Assembly (NCBI RefSeq): GCF_036588685.1
Contig: NC_086377.1
Coordinates: forward strand, 66,025,233-66,089,232
Direction of reading: 5' to 3'
Origin: Mytilus trossulus
Taxonomy: Eukaryota > Mollusca > Bivalvia > Mytilida > Mytilidae
Length of the DNA: 64,000 nt
A program made the translations under genes and the position numbers. Under the pieces are notes generated by a model that worked only from the letters and a program-made list of their open reading frames with translations, had not been told where the DNA came from and searched no databases. Position 1 is the stretch's first letter. Each line of letters opens with the position of its first letter. This document shows positions 21,525-33,354 of the stretch, in pieces.

Positions 21525-22499
21525 TTATGTCACCCGATCGACAATGTCGGGTGACATATTGCTTTTCCTCTGTTTCTTTTTCCCTATTCTTATTATTATT
21601 TTTCTTCCACCTACTTTTGTCCGGCAGTTTTCTCAGAGCCAATGGAACCAATCTTAATGATAGTTCACTATAACAAGGACCACTGACTTTAGAGTTGCAG
21701 TGCAACTTTGGAACTTTAAAATGGCTGCCGTTACCATGGAAACAGCAAAAATGTGAAAAAAAATCAAAATTGCAAATACATTCAATCTTTCATTATAAGA
21801 CCCAACCTAATGAAACTTTATTGGAATGTTGCCTGAGATGCCAAGATGTGTTGACCATATTAATACATTCCAAAATGGCTGCCATTAGCATGGAAACTGG
21901 ATACACATTTACCATTAGACCCTACGGGTAATTCTTAAAAGTAGCATTTACTCCCTTATAATGGTAGGTCAAATCCATTGAAACTTTTATGGTATGTTCC
22001 CTCCCATGAACCAGTGTTGCATCTGTCATTAAAATTTTGAAATTGTCTCTGTTACCATAGAAACACCAGCCAAAATGTCAAAAATTTCAAAAATTTCATA
22101 ATGCTTCAAAATTGATGAAACTTATTATGATTGTTGACTGACAAGCCTGGATGAGACTTTTGAAGTTTGAATTTCCAAAATGGCCACCGTTGCCAAGGAA
22201 ACTTCAAAAAAGTCAAATATTTTCAAAATTCTCAAAATTTAATGAAACTTAATATTATTGTTAACTGACATGCATAGATAAGACTATTGACTTTGGAATT
22301 TTCAAAATGGCTGTCGTTGCCATGAAAACAGTAGAAATGTGAAATTTTTAACAATGCTCTAAATGTACAGAGAATTCACAGAAAGATATAACGCAATTCA
22401 TAGATCTGCATTCACTGTTAAATTGTTGTGAAATGGCTGCGGCTTAGTGGCAATGGGGGGAAGGGTGACATCCGCTATTGCTTGCAATAGCAATTCTAG
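21525..22499 (+). mobile_element. Helitron-like family 1, unit 3
   Basis: Head hairpin at about 21529, body with 'aaaatggctgccgttaccat' subrepeats, and tail hairpin plus CTAG at 22496-22499. It is diverged from units 1-2 by scattered changes and small indels. Confidence 0.68.
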
Positions 22500-22735
22500 T
22501 TATTATTATTGTTCCACCTATTTTGTCCGGCGGTTTTCTCGGATCCAATGGAACCAATCAATATGATAGTCAACTTTAATGAGGAACACAAAATTCCGGG
22601 TTGCAGTAGGTCTTAAGACCTTTATAAATGGCTACATTTACCATGGAAACGGAACAAGTGTGAAAAATTCCAGTTTTTTGTTTTGGTGAAATATTTGGAG
22701 ATGCTTAAACTTAGAATCATTTTATACCTATAACT

Positions 22736-23075
22736 TTCAGAACAATAGAAGTCTCCTTGAACACTGACAAGTCTAATATACCATACCAATAAAACAGTAG
22801 ATGTCTTCTTAAGCACACTAACAAGTCTCCTATACCATACCACAAGGAACAATAGATGTCTCCTAATAAATGCTACCAATTTGTATATACCATACCACAT
22901 ACAAATGTAAATGTCTTTAAAGTACATACATAAGTCTCAAGTACCATACCACATAGAACAAGTAGAAATCTCCGCCTAAAACCTAACAAGTCTCATATAC
23001 CATACCACAAGAACAGTTGATGTGTCCTTATAGAGAATAACTAGTCTCATGCATCATACCACATTTATCTATACT
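22736..23075. repeat. Minisatellite, about six 55-bp units
   Basis: The motif 'ataccataccac', or a variant, recurs at about 22781, 22835, 22890, 22943, 23001 and 23056. Each is joined to 'acaagtctc' and 'atgtctcc' words. The units are degenerate. Confidence 0.7.
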
Positions 23076-23439
23076 TCTATAGATGCTTAGAGTAGAAAAG
23101 GAAATGTTCAACTAGGATGGAACATATATCTTGCCGTACTGGATACTTGATATCATACGCAAAACTTTAAAATAACTATTCTAATTTTATTAACAAACTA
23201 ATGTACTAAAACACTATTGTATACACAGTATACTAAAATCATATTCACAATCATTTCTACATCTTTTATACTAAATACATATGAAAATAATAATAAATGT
23301 ATCATTTGGCTTTCTAGGGGGCTACTCGTTAAAACTTACAATAAAACAAATAAAAATAACCATATGAAAAACACTACCTACTCAAATTTTTTTTTTTAAT
23401 TAATCAAAAAGTAAATTGTCTTAATTATGCAATTTAAGA

Positions 23440-23875
23440 ACCTACAGTAGAGCCCTGACAGGTGAAAAATTAATTTAAGAAACCTGACTGGTAGAGCCCA
23501 AACAGGTATAAATTTGAAAAATGAGAATATCTGCGGCAGATCCCAGCAGGTACTTTTAGAACCTGAATGGTAGAGCCCAAACAGGTATAAATTTGAAAAA
23601 TGAGAATATCTGCGGTAGATCCCAACAGGTACTTTTAGAACCTGAATGGTAGAGCCCAGACAAGTATGAATTTTGAAAACTGAGAATTCCTGCGGTAGAT
23701 CCCAACAGGTAATTTTAGAACCTGAGTGGTAGAGCCCAGACAAGTATGAATTTTGAAAACTGAGAATTCCTGCTGTAGATCCCAACAGGTACTTTTAGAA
23801 CCTGAATGGTAGAGCCCAGACAAGTATGAATTTTGAAAACTGAGAATTCCTGCGGTAGATTCCAACAGGTACAAA
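23440..23875. repeat. Minisatellite, five to six 80-bp units
   Basis: The word 'gtagagccc' recurs at 23491, 23570, 23649, 23729 and 23809, a 79-80 bp period, with 'tgagaat.tctgcggtagatc' in each unit. An imperfect inverted pair GCTACTCGTT (about 23322) and AACGAGTAGC (about 23985) flanks the array. The array is therefore perhaps the interior of a small element. Confidence 0.8.
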
Positions 23876-24364
23876 AAATAACTTAATTATCACCCTTAAA
23901 TAAAACAAAGCCTTAATAAATTATAAAATGTATTAATGAAATGGGGGAAAATAATTTCCCTGAAATTAAGTAGGCCAAATTGAAACGAGTAGCATGAGTG
24001 AAAGCCCCCAAGAATTAATTATATACACCAAAAATATCAATAATATCAAAATGCTCCAAATTTTTTGAAACTTCACAGTAACGATGAGCAACATTGGAAG
24101 ATGTGCAAATTGGTGTTTGAATTTCCAAAATGTCTGCCGTTACCATGGAAACAATGCAAAACAGGTCAAAATGGTCCAAAAACCTAAAAGTGGCATTTAC
24201 TTTCTTAAAATGGTAGGTCAAATTGATTGAAACTTTGATGGTATGGTCCCTCCCACGTACCAATGTACCATATGCCATTAAATTTTGAGAATGGTCTCTG
24301 TTGCCATAGGAACCAATCAAAATGTCAAAAATTTCAAAAATTTTCAAAATGCTTCAAAATTAAT

Positions 24365-24703
24365 AAGATAATCTTTATTTGTCATATAAGTAACATTATA
24401 CTTGTGACATAAACAAAAGTAACAACAACAATAAAATAACTGAGTTGAACACACACATATCTATATATATACAAGTAAAACTAACTAAGAGTCCCCTGTC
24501 CTCAGCTCTAAAGACTGTTTTATAAAGGAACCTGTTTTTTTCACTTGGTTTATATTAGAAGGATTTAGTAGAATTACTAGTTTTTGTGTATCAGATAGAT
24601 TTGGAAACATAAGATTATCTATTGCCATGTCATTACAAAGTTTTATACGTAAAACGTTATTAATTTGACAGTGGAGGAGAAAGTGATTTTCATCTTCTAA
24701 GGT
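24365..24703 (-). mobile_element. LINE 3' end, 5'-truncated insertion with target duplication
   Basis: The minus strand encodes 'LEDENHFLLHCQ' and 'NDMAIDNLMFPNLSDTQKL', a LINE C-terminal zinc-finger-like region, then a stop and a 3' UTR. ATTAAT occurs on both sides (24359-24364 and 24704-24709), and removing 24365-24703 restores the host repeat body. This is a clean short retrotransposition. Confidence 0.75.
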
Positions 24704-25092
24704 ATTAATGAAACTTCATAGGATTTTTTACTGGCAAGTCTGCATGAGACTGTTGAAGTTGGAATTTTCAAAATGGCCACAGTTGCCATGGAAACTGCAA
24801 AAATGTCAAAAATTTTCTTAGTGCTCCAAACTTTATGAAAATTAATAGTATTGTAAACTGGCATGTAAAGATGTGACTTTTGACTTTGGAATTTTCAAAA
24901 TGGCTGCCGTTGTCATGGAAACAGCAAAAATGTGAAATTTTTCTAAAATGTTCTGAATGTACTGAAAATGTAGAGAAAGATGTAGTGCCATGCATATATG
25001 TGCATTTACTGTTAAACAATTTTGAAATGGCTGCCACTTAGTGGCAATAGGGGGAGGGTGACATGCGCTATTGCCTGCAATAGCAATTCTAG

Positions 25093-26512
25093 TTATCATT
25101 ATTATTTTTTGTTCCGCCGAATTTTGTTCTTGCGATATATATTTGATCGGCAATATTTCGCTAAGATATTTCATATATTTTATCTAACAGTGTTTTCGAC
25201 AAATTTCTATTTCTAACTTGTTCGTTACATCATCAGAAATATTTGGCCAATTTGGATCGAAGCGATTTGATGAAATTTTATAGGAGTCATCTTCCTTTAC
25301 CAAATAAATTTGTCGGTATGTTTTTTTTAACTCATAAACCAATAACCGCATAACCCTGGTATGTTTTTATTTTAGGCCCCTGGGTCCTAACTTAAAAAAT
25401 GAGGTCAAGGCCAAAGGTCAAGGTCAAGTTCTCAATATTGAATTTTCCTCATTTTGGCATTTTCTCCAACACCTTAAATGATATAAATAAAAGAACAAGT
25501 GCAAAATGTTTGCATTATTGTAATGAATATATGTTACATATGGTCTGAAACAAATTAATGGCATCTTATAGGAGTTAGTGCCCCTGAAATGTGTAATTAT
25601 CAGGTTTCTTCTACCATAACTTACGCCCATAGACTACCCAACTCTATACACATAACACTAATAAAAACCAAACTAAAGTTCAAATTGAATACCCACCGCA
25701 GTGCCATGTGCTGATTTTAATTGCACAATTTGATACATAATATTATGTCGACAAAATATATTCAGTAATTGACAATTAATACTGAAATCAAAAAATTAAA
25801 TATAACATCAAAAAAATTCACATGAGCAAGATAAAAATTTAACTGGGAAAATACGTCTAATCGAGTCGGCCCTGTCGTGCTGAATGGTTATATCCAATGA
25901 AGCCGCGGGAATACAAATAATGGTCTATAGGCACACAACTAAAAGAAATAATTTCGATTTAATTCAGTTTCTTCAAACGGTTGAAATTACCTTTATTGAT
26001 TATTCATTCAACTTGGTTCTTTATAGAGCCATTTGACCTGGAAACAAAAAGCTTGGCGACATATGACGTTGAAAAATGACAACCGGAAGTGACCTTGAGA
26101 AAACTAGAAGTAGCTATTTTTGGACTTTTTTCATAAAAAGGTTCTCGGAATTCATATTTTTTTTAAAATTTGAATACATTAAGTTATCACAAAAGTCTAC
26201 AAGTGACTTTCAATTAACCGGAAGTGGCCAATTATCTCCTGATTTACAGGCAAAAGTATAAAGAAACTATATATTTTTGGAATCAGAGTGGAATAAGCAA
26301 TCATATGAGTCCGGAACTGATATTTACTTCATCGGAAGTAGCACATTATCTCCATTATTTCACTCTAAAGTATATAATAACCACTTATTCTTCGCATCAG
26401 TATAAAGAAACGATGCCAATTTCAACTTTGAGTAAGCAGGAACTAGCTTCTTCTCAATAACATTGAAAATTGATGTGGACAGACCTTCAATTGTTCTCTA
26501 AACAATTGGTTT
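25093..26512 (+). mobile_element. Helitron-like family 2, unit 1
   Basis: Starts with a TTATT tract and 'ttccgccgaattttgttctt'. The body is rich in 'ccggaagtgac'-type words and 'gaggtcaaggtcaa'. It ends with 'ttcaattgttctctaaacaa' then 'ttggtttttaa', a CAATTGTTC/GAACAATTG hairpin. This tail recurs at about 27240, 30503 and 30770. Confidence 0.55.
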
Positions 26513-27256
26513 TTAAATATTAATTTCATTTTTTCCCTGCCTAATTTTGAAATTTTTGTTTTGCAATATGTCGCTTCGATATTTCTTATATTGCATAGTA
26601 CAATTTATTCGCTTTTAAATTTCACCCTGTTTAGAAGAACAATTTTCTTTGTAAGAGTTATCTCCCTATTAAATGTTTATCAAATGTGTGCATCTCCTTC
26701 GTAACAAAAAAAGATATCGACAAATAAAATTGAGAATGGAAATGGGGAATGTGTCAAAGAGACAACAACCCGACCAAATAAAAAAACAACAGCAGAAGGT
26801 CACCAACAGGTCTTCAATGTAGCGAGAAATTCCCGCACCCGGAGGCCTCCTTCAGCTGTCCCCTAAACAAATATATACTAGTTCAGTGATAATGAACGCC
26901 ATACTAATTTCCAAATTGTACACAAGAAACTAAACTTAAAATAATACAAGACTAACAAAGGCCAGAGGCTCCTGACTTGGGACGTTCTTTTCACAAATTG
27001 TTCGTTACATCCTCTGGAATTTTTGGCTAATTGTATCGAAGTGATTTGATGGAATTGTATCGGAGATGTTTACCTTTACACAATAAATTTGTCGGTATGT
27101 TTTTTTAACTCATAAACTGTTGACTGTGTAACCCTGTAATGTTTTTATTTGAGGCATTATATAGATATTACTCTGAAGTAAATAATAACACTTATTCTTC
27201 GCATCAGTATAAAAAAACTTATGATTTTAAGACCTTTAATTGTTCTCGGAACAATT
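26513..27256 (+). mobile_element. Helitron-like family 2, unit 2, with inserted common repeat
   Basis: Short unit beginning 'ttttttccctgcctaatttt' and ending 'ttgttctcggaacaattgat'. About 26730-27000 belongs to the dispersed bivalve repeat, with 'cccgcacccgg' and 'tactagttcagt' words shared with 52640-52760. Confidence 0.52.
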
Positions 27257-28334
27257 GATGTTTAATTATGTCTATCCACTTTTCTGTGGAAAACCCTATG
27301 GTATTTGTTCTAATTATATTTTTTTTTGTTTTTTCTTCCGCCTAGTTTTGTTCTTGCGATAAATATTTGTTTCGAAATATGTCCCTTAGATATTTCTCAT
27401 AATGTATCATATAGTTCATGTGCTTTTAAATTTCACCCTGCTAAGACGAACACCTTTCTTTGTAAGAGTTATATCCCCGAACACTGTTTTACTTGTGACT
27501 ACATCTCCTCCGTTACGGTAAAACAAAGCGACAAATTTGTTTTATAATATTGTTCATTATATCCTTGGCATTTGTCCCATTTGATCGAAGCGATATGAAC
27601 ACTCCATATGAGAGTTATTTCCCCTTATGCATGTGATATAAGTGAAAGGCATTTCTATTTTGTAAACCATAAGTGATAGAAACCTAGGATCTTTTGATTT
27701 GAGGTTCTTGATCCAAAAATAAGAAAATTAGGTCAAGGTCAGATGTCTAGGTCAAGGTCATATTTTAAATTTTGAGATTGGCTTATTTTCATTTCTTTTT
27801 AAAAACCGTATAAGATATCGACAACATATTTTTACTAAATTGTAAGTTGCGATATGTCAACACATCTATTTTGGTTGAAAGTGTACGCTTATATTAAATT
27901 GGAGTTTTCTTCCCTCTTATATAAAAAAAAATAGGCAAATAGTGATATAACTCATTAACCATATATAATTAGGACCTTTGGGCATTTGATTTGAAGCCCT
28001 TGTGTTTTATGACCTTGAAATTGAAATCAAGGTCATAGGTTAAATTGAAGTTCTAGAGTTTGACCTTTGCTTTTACCTCATATGAATACATGATAAAGCA
28101 ATGGGACTTTTGCATTACGTTGCGACACTTGACCATGGAAAAGCCAACCTGAAGCGACCTTGTGTAAACCGAAAGTAGCTACTTTTTTGTACTTATTTAA
28201 TGTAAAACTATATTGAACATTATTTTTTTTAATCAGTATCAAGTAAACTGTAAAATAAAACCGGATGTGACATATTTCAAACCGGAAGTAACAATTTATC
28301 TCCCTTACTTAGAACAAAATGTATAAAAACCATA

Positions 28335-29526
28335 TATACACCTGGAAAAAAGTATTGCAACACCTGATTTTTTTCATTAGACAAATTTCAAACCTTACGT
28401 GTACCAATAGTTTCTAAAATATGGTTATATGTTCATAGTTTTGGGGTGAATTGTTTTTTTGTTTAAAGGTGATAGACATGGTGAACACTGAAAAGGTCAA
28501 ATTTAATAATACAAAATTTTATTTAAAAAAAGACACAATTTTTTAGCACATATGCACTGTTTACAACTATTGGTCTACGCGATTCCAATTCCAATCGGAC
28601 AACTTCGAATTGATGTCAAACACACCCATGTTGGTCCATTTTGTCAATTTAAACCGGAAATTTCAATATTTTGTATAACTTCCGTTCACACGGATCACTG
28701 CGTCCAGCCGCCTTCTCATACCACCACATAACCGTCGTTTTTGTGTTTGTGTTAACTGTTGTTCATGGTGCAGTGCATTGTCCAATTCTGCAAGATTTTG
28801 CACAGGAGGTGTCATTTTTCGCACTTCTCGACCGACGATATCCCAAATGTGCTCTATCGGGTATAAATCTGGAATACATGCTGGCCAGCGCAATGTCTCC
28901 ACTGACTCGTCGTGAAGATACGCTGTTACAGTCCTTGATCGATGCGGTCGTGCATTATCGTCCATGAAAATGGGCCTTGTCCTCAACGGGTGATTGTCAA
29001 AATGCGGCAGTACACAGGATTTCCTGCTGGTATATTTGCCCTTTAAGGTTACCACGAACAGTTTTCAGGTCCAACTTGCAGTCATAAGACATTCATACCC
29101 ACACCATTACGGAGCCACCACCGAAAGCGACTGTCTTAACAATGTTCCTTTCAGCATATGCGGTATTTGGCTATATGCCTTAACGACATTCCAGCTTCTC
29201 GCATCGCAATTATTTGCCATCTAACATCAGTAGAAAGTTGAGGAGGACCCATTTCATCAACTGTTGATAAGTTTTTCACAAACAAGCTAACATACAGCAT
29301 ACATTTTGACCCGTACCTTAAACTTGACTTTTGAAAGGTTTAAGTGACGGCAACGCACGGACAGATCAAGGGGAAATGCATGGGTGAAAACAATTAATTT
29401 AAGATCAATAAGAAGGAAAGGGGGTACTCTATCAGATAAATAAAAAAATTAAAAAAAAACAAAAAAAAACCAGTTTTTTATTTTCATTTTATATTTGGTG
29501 TTGCAATACTTTTTTCCAGGTGTATA
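28335..29526 (-). mobile_element. Tc1/mariner-type transposon, internally deleted
   Basis: The terminal inverted repeats are CACCTGGAAAAAAGTATTGC (left) and its reverse complement at 29498-29522, each next to TA. That fits the TA target duplication of this superfamily. The element is 1.19 kb, a little short, because the transposase gene has lost its middle part. Confidence 0.85.
28663..29252 (-). pseudogene. Tc1-like transposase, internally deleted
   Basis: Start at ATG 29250-29252 with 'MGPPQLSTDVRWQIIAMREA', the first helix-turn-helix. After about 35 aa the frame breaks and sequence encoding the rest of the DNA-binding domain and the first catalytic Asp is missing. The frame resumes with 'FMDDNARPHRSRTV' (second Asp) and 'PDLYPIEHIWD' (third acidic position, normally SPDLNPIE). 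It then runs to the normal C-terminus at 28663. The family catalyses cut-and-paste DNA transposition; this copy cannot. Confidence 0.85.
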
Positions 29527-29630
29527 TTTTTGTAATCAGTGTACAATAAGCTATCATTTGACGATGGATATGACATTTCAAACTGAATTTTCATATATAG
29601 TTCTATATCAAAATTGATCTTTATTAAAAT

Positions 29631-30790
29631 TATTCATTTTTTTTCTTCCGCCAAATTCCGCGGCATATTTGGTAGATTTTTTCATATTTGAGCTTGAATC
29701 AGATCGTGTTTAATGACTAAATCAGTTAAAATATTTCATATACATTAATTGATTCAAATGAAATAGACACTTAAGTGTTTAAAAAGAGGCCAACATCTTT
29801 CGCCAGATGAACCTGAAATTTTGGGCCAAAATCGGTCCTTACCAGACCTTCTCCTTTTATATGAGTTATCTACTTTTACGAAATAGATTTTTCGGTATGT
29901 TATTAACTCATAACCGGTTAACCGTATTACCCTGGAATGTTTTTTATTTGAGACCCCTAGGTTCTAACTTAGGAAATGGGGTTAATTTCAAGTTCTCAAT
30001 TGAGACTTTTCCTTGTTTTTGCATTTTCTCCAACACTTTTAAAGATATGTATGAGTTGGGTGACATATGACCTTGAACAATGACAACCAGAAGTGACCTT
30101 GAGAAAAGTGGAAGTAGCCTTTTTGCACTTTTTTCTTTAAAAGGTTCTCGGAATCCATATATTTTGTGTAATTCATATAGCTTAACTTATCATAAATGAC
30201 TAGAAGTAACTTTCGATCAACCGGAATTGGTCAATTATCTCCTGATTTACAAGCAAAAGTATATAGAAACTATATATTTTTGGAATCAGTGTGAGAGAAG
30301 CTCTGATATGAGATCGGAAGTGACATTTACTTCACCAGAAGTAGCACATTATCCCCCTTGATTTACTCTGAAGTAAATAATAACAACTTATTCTTTGCAT
30401 CAGTATAAAGAAACTGATGGTTTGATGCCAATTTCAACATTGAGTAAACAGGAACTAGCGTATTTTCAATAATTTGAAAATTAATGTGGAAAGACATTCA
30501 ATTGTTCTCTGAACAATTGGTTTTTAATTCGTTTTTTTTCTTCCGCCAAACTTTTATTTTCAGGCAAAAGCATATAGAAACTATAAATTTTTGGAATCAG
30601 TGTGAAAGAAGCTATCATATGAGACCGGAAGGGAGATCGAATTCACCGGAAGAGCACATTATTTCCCTCATTTCACTCAAAAGTATATCGAAACCATTTA
30701 TTCATTGCATCAGTATAAAGAAACTAGCTTCCTTTCCAAATTTCTTTGATGTGGAAAGACTTTCAGTTGTTTTCAGAACAATTGGTTTTT
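29631..30790 (+). mobile_element. Helitron-like family 2, units 4 and 5
   Basis: Unit 4 (about 29631-30520) and the short unit 5 (about 30521-30790) each start with 'tttttcttccgccaaa' and end with the CAATTGTT...GAACAATTGG hairpin. Unit 5 lacks most of the body. Both carry the 'accggaagtgacattt'-type words and 'gcatcagtataaagaaact'. Confidence 0.55.
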
Positions 30791-32210
30791 ATTTTTATTT
30801 ATTTCTGAATCGATTTTTTCCTTGGAGTTCAGTATTAGTGTTTATGATTTCATACAGAACATATTTATCTGGGAATTAATAAACACTGTTTTACGGCTTT
30901 AACCTTTACATTCTTATAATCAGATGTGAAAATTAAGTGTGAAAAGAAGATCTCTCTCTCCCTCTTTGTTTGTCTTTTGTTGTGTATCATTTTACATTTA
31001 AAAAAAAAAATACATATACCAGACTGTTATAGTTTTTCCGTTTGAATTGTTTTACATTTGCCATTTGTGAGTCATTTACAGTTGACTGTTTGGAATGGGT
31101 TATACTCATTGTTAAAGTCCGTACAGTGACATGTAGTTGTTATCTTCTATGTTATTTGGTCTTTGGTGGAGTGTTGTCACATTGCAATAATACCATATCA
31201 TCTTAGTTTTATATTAAAACTGTACAAAGAAAGACAATTGTAGGTGTCTATGCAGGAAATCGTGTGAACTATATTATTTCTTGTTCTATACAATCATCTT
31301 TTAAAAGATTGAAATCCTATAAATTAACTATGATTCTTTTTTAAAATTTTTGCCAACAACAAAGTAAATGGTATTTTTTTGAAAACATTCACAATCATTT
31401 GTTTGTTTCTAAATAATTAAAGGCCAGATAATTGATTTTCAGATTTTAAAAGGAATATAATATACTGGTTTGAGCAATTAAAAATGGTTTTCCCTTGCTA
31501 TAATACAGCTCTCAGATTCATTGAATAAATAAAGTGTAATAATTAAGTTTGGTATATTTAAAAAGGACACATCTTTAATTGAACTAGGATACTTATGAAT
31601 ATTCAAAAGTTCTTCTCTTTTCAAATACATAAGTACTTAAGCCACCACACCCTTCTTTTATATTCTGCGTTGCAGATAATAAGAAAAAAAAGAGAAAATA
31701 CGAGACTGACTGGAGATATTATATACACAATTTGTATTGTGTCCGAATGAGCAATAATTACCCATAAAGGGTAAATTCTCCAAATTCGTTTGATTTCAGT
31801 CAAGGTGAACTTTATCATGTTTCCACTTTCTGTTTTGATTAAACATTGATTAAACATTGATTGATCTTTTTATCATAAATGTTATGCACCTATTATGGAC
31901 AGTTTAATAAAATATGAATTTTAAGTAACATAAATGAACAATTTGATTATTTGAACATTCTTACCATGAACATGTTGACGAAAAGGAATTCGCACAGGGA
32001 AGTAAAATGTCCAATATCGGGGACACTTCTGAAGAATTATTGATTTAAATTTAAATACTTGTCTGACCAGTTTAGTATTTTGTTTTGTGTACACGCAAAT
32101 TTGACATGAATTAAATGTATTGATTAAATGTATGTTCTGTTCATTTGACAAAAGCACTATATAAACTTTCAAGTATCGTATTTCTTTATAAAAAAAAAAT
32201 CTTTTTGTGC
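30791..32210. repeat. Segmental duplication, copy 1 (matches 44700-46190)
   Basis: Collinear with 44700-46190 over about 1.4 kb with small indels. Shared phrases include 'ctccttggagttcagtat'-type text, 'gtacaaagaaagacaattgt', 'tgttgcagataataagaa' and 'caagtatcgtatt'. At 44.7 kb this DNA is upstream of TRIM-like gene B, so this copy is a TRIM upstream flank whose gene is gone. A second, weaker copy of its end lies at 32380-32640. 32720-32780 carries the 3' half of a hammerhead retrozyme ('gaaacgcgcgtc'). Confidence 0.65.
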
Positions 32211-33169
32211 TTTAAATAAAGACAACGCTTTTTATTGTATAAAACACTTAAACAAATATTGAATTGAAATTAGTTTTAGTAAAAACAAGTGGGATTTTCA
32301 AGACGAGATGCGTGTAGTTCTTTTAGTGAGGTAAGAAATTACTATGATGGACTTTTGCCCGAGTTTAAAAAATTACGATTTTTTTTTAATATGAAATCAA
32401 TGCGCAATTGGATTATTTAAATATTCTTACAATAAACATGCTAACAGAAAAGTATTTGAACAGGGAAAACTAATTCTGATATCTGGGACACTTATGTAGA
32501 TGTATTGATTATAATTTAAAAAAATGTCTCAACAGTTTAATAGTTTGTTTTGTATCAACTCAAATAAGATATGTACTGATTAAACACGTTAAATTATGTA
32601 CTTTTCAGAAAGTAAAAGCATTAACAATTATCTGTCTGTACATGAAACAACAACTTACACATTTTCAATGAATTTAACAATTAAAAGAACCTTTGACTTG
32701 GAATTTGTGTGTACATGTTTGGTTTGAAACGCGCGTCTGTCATTTCAAATTATAAGCCTGGTACCCTTGATAACTAATAAGTATAAACATGTCGGACTAT
32801 CATTACATAACATGTAGCTTTTATTGTTGGATGAATTCGAAGAAATTACTAAATTAAATTTTATTTCATAATTCAGATAAAATATTTTTGAGACTAAAAC
32901 GGGCGGATATAGAAATGACAATTTTATTTTTCAGACGAGAGTATCAAAAACATGTTAGAATTTCTCAAACAGCATAAGTTTCACGGAAGTGTAAGCACAA
33001 AAGCTGACAGACATAGCTGTGTACGTCTACGGGAAAATTCGTATATCCTTAGACAAACCAAAAGTTGTTATAGATAATGCATATTTTAAAGGTTTTTCTC
33101 GTCGTACTGAACTTCGGATAACCACAAGTTCTGGTGGAGGTTACAAACACTTGTCTTAGAAAAAAAACA
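32211..33169. other. AT-rich intergenic, no gene seen
   Basis: Holds the diverged repeat at 32380-32640 and the retrozyme remnant near 32720-32780. The last bases before 33170 are 'aca', the left target duplication of the Harbinger element. Confidence 0.5.
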
Positions 33170-33354
33170 GGACTGGGTTGCACAAACGTTATTTAAATTT
33201 AAGTGTCATTTAAATATACGTTAAACCTTAATTAAAATTAAGCAACCGTTATTCCTGTTGCACAAATGATTATTAGAGGTAATTAACACTTAAAGGTTAC
33301 TTAAACTTAAATGTGGCAAAGGGGTAATTTTAAATATTTAGATATCGATAAAAT

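Larger units (their letters stand above)
22500..25092 (+). mobile_element. Helitron-like family 1, unit 4, headless and interrupted by insertions
   Basis: Begins with 'tattattattgttccaccta' and no head hairpin. It follows the family body to about 22715, is interrupted to about 24025 by minisatellite-rich DNA, then continues. A LINE 3' end (24365-24703) splits it again. It ends with the family tail hairpin and CTAG at 25089-25092. Confidence 0.62.
27257..29630 (+). mobile_element. Helitron-like family 2, unit 3, split by a Tc1-like element
   Basis: Begins with a complete head (hairpin at about 27262-27290), then 'cttccgcctagttttgttctt', followed by the usual body. A Tc1-like transposon occupies 28335-29526, after which body text resumes. 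The unit's tail hairpin is not seen, and the next unit starts near 29631. Confidence 0.52.

Noticed and set aside
23396-23874. 129-aa and 79-aa frames with repeated 'VGIYRR', 'GLYHSGSK'
   Set aside because: Translation of the 80-bp minisatellite; unit length variation shifts the frame and no start context or homology is seen.
22736-23875. CRISPR-like regular repeats
   Set aside because: The 'spacers' are as similar as the 'repeats'; these are minisatellites in eukaryotic DNA.
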